From NCBI GenBank assembly GCA_015039365.1, contig WION01000147.1, positions 1 to 64,000 on the forward strand: DNA of 64,000 nt, given 5' to 3'. Shown in pieces: positions 34,909 to 47,059 of the stretch. The notes below the pieces were generated by a model. That model saw nothing but the letters and a program-made list of their open reading frames with translations, was not told where the DNA came from and did not search any database. The position numbers were made by a program, and so were the translations under genes. Position 1 is the first letter of the stretch; every line of letters begins with the position of its first letter. The DNA is from Amanita rubescens (lineage: Eukaryota > Basidiomycota > Agaricomycetes > Agaricales > Amanitaceae).

Positions 34909-35004
34909 GCCTTCGGCAGATAGGTAGCACTTAGCAAATGGATCCAAACAGTAACCGCCTACCTGCTAAAGACAGGTACAGCCGGTGGGCCTGTAATCAC
35001 ATGA
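34909..35004 (+). repeat. Left terminal inverted repeat of the KDZ transposon
   Basis: It aligns with the reverse complement of 49866-49964 with an estimated two thirds identity. Matching blocks include AGGTAGCA, GGATCC/GGTTCC, GTAACCGCCTAC/GTAACAGCCTAC, GGTACAGCC and ATCACATGA/GTCACGTGA. Confidence 0.6.
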
Positions 35005-35074
35005 CCGTATATTTTCTGTCCAATACATTGTGGTGTTCTTTACACTGTTTCCAAGCATGGGGGGTAATAGTGTA

Positions 35075-36940
35075 AAATACGCCATTCCCCAGCCTTTACT
35101 AGATATGGTGTAACTCACACCATATTTCTCAGTTTTATGGTATGGTAATTCCCTCACCATTCCCCAGCCTTTACTAGATATGGTGTCATTCACACCATAT
35201 TTCTCAGTTTTATGGTATGGTAATTCTCTCACCATTCCCCAGCCTTTACTAGATATGGTGTTACTCACACCATAATCTTCAGTTTTATTGTATGGTATCA
35301 TTCACACCATAATCTTCAGTTTTATGGTATGGTAATTTTCTCACCATTCCCCAGCCTTTACTAGATATGGTGTTACTCACACCATAATCTTCACCATTCC
35401 CCAGCCTTTACTAGATATGGTGTTACTCACACCATAATCTTCAGTTTTACGGTATGGCATTTTCTTCACCATTTCCTGGCCTTTACTATATATGGTGTCA
35501 TTCACACCATATTTCTCAGTTTTATGGTATGGTATTTTCTTCACCATTTCCTGGCCTTTACTATATATGGTGTCATTCACACCATATTTCTCAGTTTTAT
35601 GGTATGGTAATTCTCTCACCATTCCCCAGCCTTTACTAGATATGGTGTTACTCACACCATAGTCTTCAGTTTTATGGTATGGTATTTTCTTCACCATTTC
35701 CTGGCCTTTACTATATATGGTGTCATTCACACCATATTTCTCAGTTTTATGGTATGGTAATTCTCTCACCATTCCCCAGCCTTTACTAGATATGGTGTTA
35801 CTCACACCATAGTCTTCAGTTTTATGGTATGGTATTTTCTTCACCATTTCCTGGCCTTTACTATATATGGTGTCATTCACACCATATTTCTCAGTTTTAT
35901 GGTATGGTAATTCTCTCACCATTCCCCAGCCTTTACTAGATATGGTGTTACTCACACCATAGTCTTCAGTTTTATGGTATGGTATTTTCTTCACCATTTC
36001 CTGGCCTTTACTATATATGGTGTCATTCACACCATATTTCTCAGTTTTATGGTATGGTAATTCTCTCACCATTCCCCAGCCTTTACTAGATATGGTGTTA
36101 CTCACACCATAATCTTCAGTTTTACGGTATGGTATTTTCTTCACCATTTCCTGACCTTTACTATATATGGTGTCATTCACACCATATTTCTCAGTTTTAT
36201 GGTATGGTAATTCCCTCACCATTCATTCCCCAGCCTTTACTAGATAAGGTGTCATTCACACCATAATCTTCAGTTTTATGGTATGGTATTTTCTTCACCA
36301 TTTCCTGGCCTTTACTATATATGGTGTCATTCACACCATATTTCTCAGTTTTATGGTATGGTATTTTCTTCACCATTTCCTGGCCTTTACTATATATGGT
36401 GTCATTCACACCATATTTCTCAGTTTTATGGTATGGTAATTTCCTCACCATTCATTCCCCAGCCTTTACTAGATAAGGTGTCATTCACACCATAATCTTC
36501 AGTTTTATGGTATGGTATTTTCTTCACCATTCCCTGGCCTTTACTATATATGGTGGCATTCACACCATATTTCTCAGTTTTATGGTATGGTAATTCCCTC
36601 ACCATTCATTCCCCAGCCTTTACTAGATATGGTGTTACTCACACCATAATCTTCAGTTTTATGGTATGGTATTTTCTTCACCATTTCCTGGCCTTTACTA
36701 TATATGGTGTCATTCACACCATATTTCTCAGTTTTATGGGATGGTAATTCCCTCACCATTTACTATATATGGTGTTACTCGCACCATAATATTCAGTTTC
36801 ATGGTATGGTATTTTCTTCACCATTTCCTGGCCTTTACTATATATGGTGTCATTCACACCATATTTCTCAGTTTTATGGTATGGTAATTCCCTCACCATT
36901 CCCCAGCCTATGCAGCTTAATATGGTGTCTCTCACACCAT
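35075..36940. repeat. Left satellite array (75-bp monomers, 150-bp higher-order repeat)
   Basis: Two alternating monomers are seen: ...AATTCTCTCACCATTCCCCAG... and ...TATTTTCTTCACCATTTCCTGG..., each followed by CCTTTACTA(G/T)ATATGGTG. The block starting TCAGTTTTATGGTATGGTAA recurs at 35591, 35741, 35891 and 36041, an exact 150-base period. Every monomer has TATGGTGT and CACACCATA facing each other. Long open frames through the array (for example 35377-36222 minus) are products of the repeat. The array starts about 50 bases past the end of the KDZ gene. Confidence 0.9.
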
Positions 36941-36993
36941 ATTCCTTACTAGCCTGATGAAACTATAGTATGCATTAAGGTATGATTAGTGCC

Positions 36994-39900
36994 CTACATT
37001 TCTAGCATCCGTCTAATAATTAGCCTATTCCAGATAGAGATAAACACCTTTGTGTACAAGATAGCCCTGTCCTGTGTCATATAGCTGACTGACTTCCGAA
37101 TACGAGCCATCCCTCCATTTCCACATTCAGCTGCACTTGAATTGATCTTGCTAAGCCGTGGATCCACAGCTGCATAAGTCTTCAAGAAAGATGCAGGTGA
37201 ACATTTTGTATGACCTTTTGCGTGAAAATCATCCACAACAAATAGAGTATCTGCAAAGAAATCTGTCTCACGAGTGAGGCAGTAGGGTCCAAGTGCACAA
37301 GCAAAGTCGTAAATAACACGTTTGGGTGCTCTAGGCCAGCGTGTAATCATAGCTGAAAAGACATCATTGCGACCTTCCCCATGTGGAATGCAATGAAACC
37401 CATAGCAGATGCTATGTGTGCACCAGGCACACATAATGCCCCCTGTCAACCTTTTCTGGCTGTAAGTTGCATAATATTTTGAGCATTTCCCCCCACGCTG
37501 TGACGTCTCAGCACTTGTGTCATCTCTTAATCTCGGATACTTTGGTCTCTGCCGTATCTGTGGCATGCTATAGCAACAGCCAGTCTAATTCCAAATAAGT
37601 TTGTGAGCATATTTATGGTATCACTGAATGGGAAATGAGGCTTACCTGTCGCCAATCCTTATCAACAGCGTTAATATCCTCATCAGTATGTGGGGCGGGA
37701 TGAATGGAAAGGGCCGTAAGCACGCCATTAGTCCGTTCCACCAACCACTGGCACATTCCCAGTAAGTCAGGAGGATATGTTTTGGCCCTCTTTCCTTCAT
37801 ATTGAAGTACGTTGTAAAGTGCAGGGATTAGAACAAGTGTTGAAGCATTTTCCTTTGTTGGATGATTTACAAAGAATGAAAGATCCCTCAGTGCGGATCT
37901 TGATATAATTTGCAACATTGAATCATCTGACGCTATCTAGTGGCAATACATTAGATACACTGTTCTCGGGATATCACTTATTAATAGTAGACATACTTGC
38001 ATAAACAACTTGATGTATTCTTTGTTCCGTGACGTTCCAGAATTCGCAGCAGTTGTTGGCAGAGTCGTCAGACCAATACGGGAATAAAAACAGGTAGCAA
38101 GGGGGCCGCTAACGAGTTTCAACGAGTCATGTGTTTTGAGTATAAGTTCGAGAAGGCTGGATGCATCGCAGGTAACCTTTTCTACTGCGCCCGGCTCGGA
38201 GTCCATGGTGCCTTCAATCCCAGCATTACCACTGGTGGAATTCACCCTGTCTGAAGCAGGCACAACCGCAGCGGCCTCCAATATTTTGCGCATAGCACGA
38301 CGGATTTCTGAGTTTCCGATAGGTGCTTGCACCTGATAACGTGAGTCACGGATAAGTGACCGTTCATGAACGGTTGTCGGGGGAGTCAGGGACGGCAATA
38401 TGTGTTTGCGGTGAAAAGAAAGTGAAACACCATCCCAGATAACGGTTTCTGGTGCAGGGCCGCACTGTGGGCACCTCATATCTCCGTCTAGCTGCAGCAG
38501 GGCACTGTAGGAGAACCAAGCATTACGAAACATAGCCTCATGAGGAAATGGCAATGAAGAGCCATAGGATAAATAACGCTTCCGCATCACGCTAACCCAT
38601 GCCGAAAATGGTGTCTCGGACGAGGTAAAATTGGCGGTGTAGTCATTAAGCAGATCTTGCGTGAAAAGGACAGAGTTATTTAGGTTGAACAAACCGAGTT
38701 GTCGACCATCGGGGCCAATAAAGCGTCGGAGAATGTGGGGGCACTTCAGACATGGCTGGACTTCCAAACGTGTTCTCTGAGCAGAAATGAGAGTATACAC
38801 GACACACTCCTGAAACGTTGTTTGCTCCATTGTTCTGCGCGAACTTCCGCATATGCAACGAGCTCCCTCATCTAGATCGATCATACCGGGTACTTGAAGT
38901 ACAGGCGGGACTCGTTCATGAGCAGCTGGACTGTCTCCGGGGAGCGATGCCCAAATCGGTGGTGGGATGGGCAGGTGGGATACTGAGACGACCGGGCTTC
39001 TAGCAGACCGGGCTCCGACAGATTGAACATCTAATAGACCAACCAGTGTCACGGAAAACCAGAACTGTGACGAAAAAAACGTACCAGGGCAGCTCTGCGT
39101 TTCAGCGAGAGGATCGCGAGCGCTTGGGTCCTGTTGAACCAGCTGCTGAAGGTAATGTCGGGCCTTTGTGACGTGACTGCAACCGTCATCACCATCTCTG
39201 TCGCATCTCCACGATCCTGTCCCACTGTCGTGTCCATTATGGTAGACCACGCAGCGGTACTTCACTGCTTGTTGGTCTCTGTCTGAGACAGAGAACAAGT
39301 TGATTGAAGATTCTTCCACCAGCTCACGTGCAAACAGAATGATGCTCAGATCAGCACCATCGCCGGCGGATTCGTCTAAGGGGGATGTCGTTGTAAGGTG
39401 ATGCCACAATTACATTGTGCATTGAATACTTACATATATCAGATCTTGAAGGGAAATACAAATCGCTATCCTCGTGCAAGAGGGTTGTATGCACGCAACC
39501 ATTTTTTCCATTTGGACAGAAACAGACGACGACTATCTGATGGCCAAACACCTCGCGCTGCAAATGATACCATGAATCCTATGAAATGTGAGTTGAAATG
39601 CCGTTCAGCAGTAGCCGTAACTTACCGTAGCTGTCAGTGTTCGTGAGTCCCATCCTTGAACTACAAACAAGTTCGAGCTTAGCAGGTATACACCCGCAAT
39701 ACCCGCTGCGACTGACTCCGCATACTCCGCATAGCTGCGTGGCTGTTCTTTTGATCCGCTGTCTTTGTCTGATATACGGGGGCTAGCAGGATTTGTGACG
39801 ACTTCCGCAGCTGTATCGGTGGGCGAGTCATCTGCCGGCGGCCCATTAATCGATTCAACACCCAATTCAAGAAAGTTTGAAGCATCGTATCGTTGGCCTC

Positions 39901-40093
39901 GGCTCTTTTTGGACTTCTGCGAGTGAACATGGTACGTCCTAGGCCGCTTTTGGGGGGACGATACATAATAGGCACTAGATGTCCCCAATTCCTCATCAGG
40001 ACTTGGCGCCAAAAGATCGTCTTCCCATATATGTGTGGGAGAGGGTGGAGGCGTATGGAGCTCAATAGTCATCTCTCCTCCGGAGGGAAACAT
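36994..40093 (-). CDS. KDZ-family transposase with CxC cysteine clusters
   Basis: Six exons (40093-39626, 39578-39434, 39375-39085, 39030-37997, 37936-37646, 37584-36994) with GT-AG introns of 47-61 bases join without a stop into a 939-aa protein. A start at 40150 is also possible. It has the cysteine clusters typical of fungal proteins linked to KDZ transposases (CFCPNGKNGCVH; SWRCDRDGDDGCSHV; CICGSS; CLKCPH; CPQCG; TGCCYSMPQIR). The last exon has CAWCTHSICYGFHC and then the presumed catalytic core: YDFACALGPYCLTRE, FVVDDFHAKGHTKC and AAECGNGG, giving D, D and E of an RNase H-like fold. It resembles the CxC4/CxC5/CxC6-KDZ families; the family name is from memory of those motifs. It should cut and join the terminal inverted repeats in the nucleus. 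The frame is intact, so it may be active. Confidence 0.8.
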
Positions 40094-40338
40094 TTTGACC
40101 AGCCTGTGGACCGAGTGTACAAAAATCAGATAATTGTGCGGCAAGTGCAATATGTCTTGTTGACTCCCCCTTTTTGAATTTTTTCCCCCAACAGTATATT
40201 GTTGTTTTTTCGTCGGCGGTTAAATTTATGCGGGGGGCCATATATAATCAATCAAACTGCACCGGTTGCGTAGTCTTGCTGATCTACGTAAGTACCCTAT
40301 ATCATGATGGGATATTCCAGCTAAGAATCTCACTTAGC

Positions 40339-41752
40339 ATGGCTGGTGGGACCTCTTCACCGAGGAGGCGACGTCGTCCGCGTCACTGCAGAAGGTGCCT
40401 TGGGTTCCCGCTGCAAAGCGAATGTCCACACAGTGCAGCAGGAAGAGCGGCCTTGGTGAGACCTTTATTTTACTGCTAACGCAAAGGATAACACTGCGTC
40501 TCCAGGAGATGGCAACGCGCAGCCTGACAACTTCCGCCTCGTCTGAAACGCCGTCCCTCACGGTGGGCAGCGGCGTTCTGCCCACGATCAGCACTCCGTC
40601 TGGTGCTGGACCCGTCACTACACCTGATGTGGCCCGTACTACTTCGGTCGGCGATCCCCTGCCAAGTCCTATATCGGGCGACTCTCCCCTAACAGCAGCA
40701 CATCCTATCTTAAGCGATCCCCCAACAACTTTGCTTACATTAGGCAATCCTCCAACGGCCGGCGAGATTCATCACGCCCCTGAGATGTCTGAAACTAATA
40801 TTCAGCAGCTCTTGCAGCTCCATGATGCTATACGGCAGCAACTCGGGTGCGAACCGCAGGAGCAACAGGTGTTTAGCCCACTGACGAATCGGTCGGCCGA
40901 TGGATCACAGCAGGTCGGAGTTACGAATCATTGCTCAACGCAACGAGCTGCTAGCGATGACGACAATTCTGATTCTGATGGCGCTAGCGATATGGATCAG
41001 GAAGGGAACCAGGTAAAGCATCACAATCATAATGCCATTTGATGACTGAGCATATCTGCGCAGTTCACCAGTGCCCTGAGTTCAGATCCTATCACGCCCG
41101 CCAGTTCCCAACTAAGTACGCCATCCCGTATTCGGGTAACTGCTAAGAATCCTGCATTTGGGGTCGTGGAAGGCGCCATGCGCGGCCACCTGAAATGGAG
41201 TGAGATCAGAACTTATTTGACTCAAATTTTTTTGCTGATCCCAATTGATGCAGCGATCCGACGCTCAAAGCCGTTGCGCCCTCGCATCTTGGATAGGACC
41301 CGCGTCACAAAAAGGTTTCACCGTGAAGTCAAGAGTATTATTTCACGCGTACGTTTATTCCAGGAATCTAAGTAACTAGTAGAGCACTTATACCTGATTA
41401 GTGCGAACGTCTTGCGAATGAGACTGGTTGCTGGTTGGTACTAACGTGTCAGCATAGTAATTCAGGGTCAGCCGCAACACATTTCGCATCAGCGAGCTTC
41501 CGCCGTGACGCTAAAGAAGATGCCGTTGCTATGGTCAACGTTTTCCAAAAGTCAACGAGCGCATTGATGCATGCCAAGCGCAGTGAAGCACTTGGCTTGG
41601 CAAGGCAGCTGGCAGAGGTTGACGAAGAGATTTGTGCCCTTCGATCTCAGTTGGAGGAGCGAGACTTGGAAAGAGTAGAGGTAGACAAGGAGCTTTGCGA
41701 GCTACGAGCTCAGCTAGCCGGTGAAAGGGCAGCTCGGATCGCGCAGGCCTAA
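40339..41752 (+). CDS. KDZ transposon passenger gene A: Cys/Arg-rich N-terminus and C-terminal coiled coil
   Basis: Five exons (40339-40455, 40506-41012, 41064-41199, 41254-41348, 41453-41752) join in frame into 384 aa. The intron at 41200-41253 is itself in frame and may be kept. It is divergent from the transposase; the two starts are about 245 bases apart and so may share a promoter. The N-terminus has a basic stretch and HCRRCLGFPLQSECPH, a possible small metal-binding site and nuclear signal. A long Ser/Thr/Pro-rich, probably disordered part follows, then an acidic patch (SDDDNSDSDGASD). The last 100 residues form a clear coiled coil (LARQLAEVDEEICALRSQLE...). I do not recognise the family. 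Being divergent from an intact transposase, it may be an accessory factor of transposition; that is inference. Confidence 0.65.
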
Positions 41753-43843
41753 CTATACTACTCCTATCATTAGATTTCTATATATTGAATTTGATGGTCT
41801 TAACTCATGATTGTTGGAACGTGATGGTGTGGATATCTCCATAAGTCATCCGCCAACTATATCGCAGCCAGGAAAGGCAAGCGAGATGATGAGATCCTTG
41901 TCGCGATCGTACGCTGTCGTACGATACTATCTCCGTAAGTATGCGTATGTGGCAGCCAGGAAAGGCAAGTGTATTGTCATACCAATTTGGGAATTTGCGG
42001 CCTTCAAGCGCTTGAGAAACATGCAAGTTGATTAGGGCACGAGTGCTACGAATTATATGAGATTTGTATTGTCGTACGTCAGTACAATTTGGGAACAGTG
42101 GTCTCACGACCATCATACAGTGCGTCTCGCACGTCGGCGCTGTATATTATTCCTAAGTAGTAAGAAACTCATGCAAGTTGACATGGGACACGACTGCTAC
42201 TGTACGAAAAGGTATACTTAAGTCTTGCAACCATATGTGAGTTATCTTATCTGGTGCCAATCTGATGACTGCGAGAATTTGCTGAGCATGATCGACTCAC
42301 GACTCACGACCATTGTATGCTTCTCGGAATGATGCTACGCCTTGCAACCTTGCACCGTACGAGTCACGACCATTGTATGCATCTCGAAATGATGTTACGT
42401 CTTGCGACCTTGCACTGTAGATTGTTACTTTAAGTAGTAAGAAACATGCAAGTTGACCGTGTAGAGTACGAGTGTTACGATGTCTTGCAACCATGTTTGA
42501 GTTATCTTATCGTGCTGCTCAAGTCGCGTAGTATTGCGACTGTTATTAGGACTTGCGATTATTGCAACCCTACAAATTATATCATGTCTTGCGACTGCGT
42601 GTATTATCTGGCACCTAGTTCTACTCAAACTTCAAGATTCGTGTAGTAGTACTAACCAGTATTGCGACTGCTCGTTACTATGTCCCGCATGTATTAAAAC
42701 TGCGTCATCTGGTACCTGGTACTATTACTCCAGGGTCACGTACTGAACAATCGAACAAACCTAACTAGCACCATCCATTATTCGGAATGTGAATGGCAAG
42801 GCGCGGATTCCACTGATCAAGGGATTGCACCGAGATCGCTGCCATCCGTTGAACAATTGCGTGGAGGTAGTAATCCAAGCCAATGCACCGAGATCGCTGC
42901 CATCCGTTGAACAATTACGTGGAGATAGTAATCCAAGCCAAACGTCCTGTTGTCGCTGCAAATTGCCTCAGAGTGGCAATCATACATGCCAGTTATTCAC
43001 TGATCAAGGGATTGAACCGAGATCGCTGCCATCCGTTGAACAATTGCGTGGAGGTAGTAATCCAAGCCAATGCACCGAGATCGCTGCCATCCGTTGAACA
43101 ATTACGTGGAGATAGTAATCCAAGCCAAACGTCCTGTTGTCGCTGCAAATTGCCTCAGAGTGGCAATCATACATGCCAGTTATTCACCACTCACCACTTT
43201 GCGAGCCACAGACCCAACCGGTCATTTACAAAATCCAACTGGCGTCCACTATCGCCGCATCGCGCGACATATCAGGGTACCAGTACACCGAATGACAGTC
43301 ATCCAGGAGTTTCTACTGAGATCGACACTTGACAGTAGATCAAGCATCGATCTCAGTGTATCGGTCACTGGAGGGTTCCGTAACATATCATAGTATACGC
43401 ATAAGCGTATATTTAATTGACCATCATCGTCGTGCATTCCACTATCGCCGCATCGCGCGACATATCAGGGTACCCAGTAGATCAAGCATCGATCTCAGTG
43501 TATCGGTCAGAGACTGGATAATCATCGAGTCTGGCAGCTGGCCGCATTTCCTTTTTGGCTTTCAGTCACCTCGCCGTTCAATCATGTAGTATATCATTAT
43601 CTACTATATTGCTTCAAATGTTCTCGATGCCTAGTTTCCATCAGCTAGCCTTTGCAGCGCGAGGTGTTATGGCTGTTGAAGTGAAACAAGTGATTTCGGA
43701 CACGATGGCACGGCATAGGCCCTATAGGGGCGCGTGTGCATACAGAGTCACAGACTGGGTACTAGGTAAAAAGGGTGGGTGACGGCAACGACGGCAAACA
43801 GTTTTTATAAGGGGCGAGTTGTTCTATGTAAGGAGCTACCATA
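41753..43843. other. Non-coding interior of the KDZ transposon with repeats
   Basis: No convincing gene. It holds dispersed short repeats (AAACATGCAAGTTGA, GCGACCTTGCAC) at 41990-42480 and the 187-bp duplication at 42814-43187. A segment containing CGCATCGCGCGACATATCAG occurs twice, at about 43255 and 43450. Confidence 0.5.
42814..43187. repeat. 187-bp tandem duplication with internal sub-repeats
   Basis: Unit 1 (42814-43000) and unit 2 (43001-43187) both start TGATCAAGGGATTG and end CCAGTTATTCAC. Each contains two copies of a segment with CCGAGATCGCTGCCATCCG. They are almost identical, so the duplication is recent. Open frames across it come from the repeat. Confidence 0.85.
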
Positions 43844-44551
43844 CTACAACCTAGTCACATTCCCGCTTGCCCATGCAGCTCCATACGCCTCAAGTGCTTC
43901 CTCTTTTGTGGTATATTTATTAAAGACTGCACACGAAACACCAATGACCAATGGTGATGTTTCCATCCTGACAGAAAACAATGTTAGCACGAATATTCAA
44001 AATTCAAAGGCGACTTACCAAGTAGCATATAAGCCAGGCAGACGGCCGCGAGTCACAACAAACCACGTTCTGCTAGCAGTCGACGGCATTTCCATGTACC
44101 GTGCACGTACTTCGTCCGGGGTGGGGATGTGGGGTGGACTCGAGGGGCCAGCTGGGTTTGCATTGACACCCGCCAGAGAAACAGGGACTGTCGTGCCAGT
44201 GGGAGTAGGGGCGGGCCCTGTAGCCGGCCCTGCAAATGGGGTCGCATTGGACTCAGAGACAAATGTACCGGGGGCAGCCGAGCCGACGGGAGGGACCAGA
44301 ACAAAATCTGCAGCTTGCGTCGCCGACGGAACTTCTGCAGCTTGCGTCGCCAACGGAACTTCGGGCTCCAATGGTCCAGGCCCCTGCAAGGACTGTGCTG
44401 GCAGAGGCGAAAAAGCTGCGACCTCTGCGGTCAGCTCTGTCGGGGAATGGTCAGGAGGGGTGTTAGACGGTTCTGGAATGGTACTAACCATGGGCTGCCA
44501 ATGGGGATTGGGTGGGTGGACGTGATAAAGGATGACTTCCGCCTGCATCAT
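43844..44551 (-). CDS. KDZ transposon passenger gene C: RNase H1 N-terminal/viroplasmin-like domain protein
   Basis: Two exons (44551-44019, 43967-43844) joined over a 51-base intron give 218 aa. The first 150 residues are Pro/Thr/Ala-rich and probably disordered. The C-terminus across the intron reads WFVVTRGRLPGLYATWME followed by GVSCAVFNKYTTKEEALEAY. This fits the small domain found at the N-terminus of eukaryotic RNase H1 and in caulimovirus viroplasmin, which binds RNA-DNA hybrids or double-stranded RNA. No RNase H catalytic part follows. An upstream exon (about 44701-44580, MTTAHPSNKEQEIGS...) may add to the N-terminus but its splice site is unclear. Nucleic-acid binding is inferred from the domain. 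Confidence 0.6.
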
Positions 44552-44844
44552 CCATCAGCAGTTGCACATGCTATTTGAGACAAACCTACTTTCGACGGCC
44601 AGTGCAAGCCGGTCAACGGCATCGACGAGTGCCGCTAGGATAGCAGACAAGGAACAGGAACCAATTTCCTGTTCCTTGTTTGAGGGATGAGCAGTGGTCA
44701 TATCTGGGAACTGTCGCTGCCTGACGGCATTACACCTCCTTCTTATACCTGGCTGCAGGGTCCCATCTGCTCCCGTGTGTTGAAACTGCGCACGGCAATG
44801 AAAATTTGACTGATGGACCAAAACACTGGGTGGGTTGTCGGATC

Positions 44845-46876
44845 ATGGCGAAGACTGGAGCCTCTGATGCGCTAAATATTGATGAGAGCGGATGTGATTG
44901 ATTGGACGTACTGGAGCATCACCTGACGAAGGAACACAATATTGCCCATTGCCCTATTCTGCTGCGAAGTTTGCAGATATACACGCTCAATGGATTGCGA
45001 CAATACTGGAGGTCAGTTCCCTCGATAGTGAAGTAAAAAAAAAAGCACCTGAATGAGATATAGAGTATGATATTCTGCTGCTTGATTATGCTGTTGCTCG
45101 TGCACATGAAAAAAAGATGCAAGCGGCGGTCGACGCACTTGCGGATCTGAAAAAAAGAAGGAAGAAGGGATATTCTGCTCGTATGTATATAGTTTACAAC
45201 TACGCACCATGATTGATGTTTCAACCTTGTTTTTATAGCCAAATGGACCACTGCGAATGAAAAACTAGAAGAAGCAAAAGTTGCCGTTCGGGAAATAAAG
45301 GCACAGCTGGAAGCGAAGCAGGAGGCTGGGGTGGCCGCAAGCGATTCATCAGGTCATGCTGGAGACCGTGCTGCGCTGGGTTCGTCTAAGGAAAGCCTGC
45401 CAGACTCATTGCGCCCACCGGAAATAATGGCGCAGCTGGAAGCGAAGCAGGAGGCTGGGGTGGCCGCAAGCGATTCATCAGGTCATGCTGGAGACCGTGC
45501 TGCGCTGGGTTCGTCTAAGGAAAGCCTGCCAGACTCATTGCGCCCACCTAAAGTGCCTCTTGCCGTTGGTACGGACAAGATGCCTGGGGATGAGTTGGAG
45601 CAGCCGGCAGATCGAGAGAATGGGAAGCAGGACGCGAGCACTGCTGGGCGCACTTCTGCATCCGAGATGGACAGCAGCAATCAATCGAGCAGGGAGGCAG
45701 CCATTGCTGAATCCAAGGGTGGTGATCAAACAGATACGGCCAAGGCAGTGACGGGTGTATCTAGTAATCAAGAGACTGGACACGACGAGCGAACTTCTGT
45801 ATTGGAGAAGAATGCTGATGAAGAGAGCGAGCAGATGCGCCCTGAGGTGGCTGAGAAGCACTATGACCAGGAGGGCGGGGGGATGGGCACTCCTGCATCC
45901 CAAACGAACGGCGATCAAGAGAGCAGGGCTCCCACGGGCAATCATTGTGCAGACGAAGCAGGTGACGGGTCACGGCTCGCCGCTCCACAAGAATTCGATG
46001 GGAAGAAAAGGAAGCGCGAAGATGAAGAGGATGCTGATGGGCATACAGGTATGAGATTGAAACTTGATTGGATTGTCCAGTGATTGATCGGCGACATGTA
46101 GGTCCTCGAAAGATATTCAAGAATAAGGCAAATGGGGAGGAAATCGATGAAAGTGAGTATTTGATGTTGCGATGTGCTACTGGCTAACGCACCGCCCAGA
46201 CAAAATCCTTTCCGAAGTTAACGAGTTCATTCGAAATCCAATCTCGTCACGGCTGAGCATAGCGACACGATCGGCGATACGCACGCATCAAGCTCTTGCC
46301 CCTACTGCTGCAACAACGTCCCGGTCTTTAGCGCTGCATATCCTGACGACGAACCGCGGCAATGTCCTTTGTCCATTCCACCAAGAAACGGATAAGCGGG
46401 CAACGACGGACTCCAAATACTCGGTTAACGGAGTGCCGCTGCCTCGGATGATTGCGGATAATAAGAAAGCAGCCAAATCCACGGCCCATAGGCAACGCGT
46501 CGAGGAGGGTGGCCTTCATTGCGGTTGCCCAATGGATGCGGCATTGTGGGACTTCTATTTCTGGAAGTCGCTGACGCTCACAGCCACGATCGATGATAAA
46601 GAAGTAACTGAACACGTGCCGCGGTGGACGCCGAGGGACCGCGCATTCTTTTTGAAGATCTTTGAGAAGTATACATTCTTGAAGATTAATGATTTATACA
46701 CAGGAAATAGAAGCCCAGAAGAACACGAGGAGAGGATGGCCCTCATTCAGACTCAACGCGCCCTGGACCGCATTAACGAGATGCGTAAGAAACGAGCTGA
46801 ACGAAAGTATGTCATAGTACAAGACTCAGATGACGGAAGCGGAGATGACTCCGAGTCCGAGTCCCTTAAAAAATGA
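44845..46876 (+). CDS. KDZ transposon passenger gene B: coiled-coil protein with internal duplication
   Basis: The 3' part is well supported: exons ending 46057 and 46151 and a last exon 46199-46876 join in phase and end in an acidic tail (DSDDGSGDDSESESLKK). Upstream, exons at about 44932-45010, 45063-45181 and 45240 on read YDILLLDYAVARAHEKKMQ...KWTTANEKLEEAKVAVREIKAQLEAKQEAG, a coiled coil. A 129-base segment is duplicated in frame (QLEAKQEAGVAASDSSGHAG..., about 45303-45560). The C-terminal region has CPFH and CGCP cysteines and no family I recognise. The first exon is unclear: ATG at 44845 is the best candidate but its simplest splice creates a stop, so the 5' end is approximate. Confidence 0.55.
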
Positions 46877-47059
46877 GCACGTAGTATTCAGCTAGAGTAG
46901 TACATATATCAAGTCGTGCATTTCCACGACAGTCCGGGTAATCAATTGCCAGTTAACCGAGGCGCGGCTTGCCATGCCAGGCCAAACATTGTCACCGCCA
47001 CTTCCGGGTTTGCGAACTGTCACTGCCGACATCGGGCAGAATGGCGTGAAGACTAGTTA

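Noticed and set aside
34966..36952. Long open frames with GVNDTIYSKGQEMVKK-like repeats, resembling a repeat protein
   Set aside because: They follow the satellite period on both strands and have no gene signals; the frames are a by-product of the 75-bp repeat.
43779..44525. 248-codon open frame on the plus strand
   Set aside because: It lies antisense to gene C, whose spliced product has a recognisable domain; the plus frame has none.
39605..46876. Possible TET/JBP oxygenase, as reported with fungal KDZ transposons
   Set aside because: No HxD...H iron-binding pattern or related motif was found in the three passenger genes.
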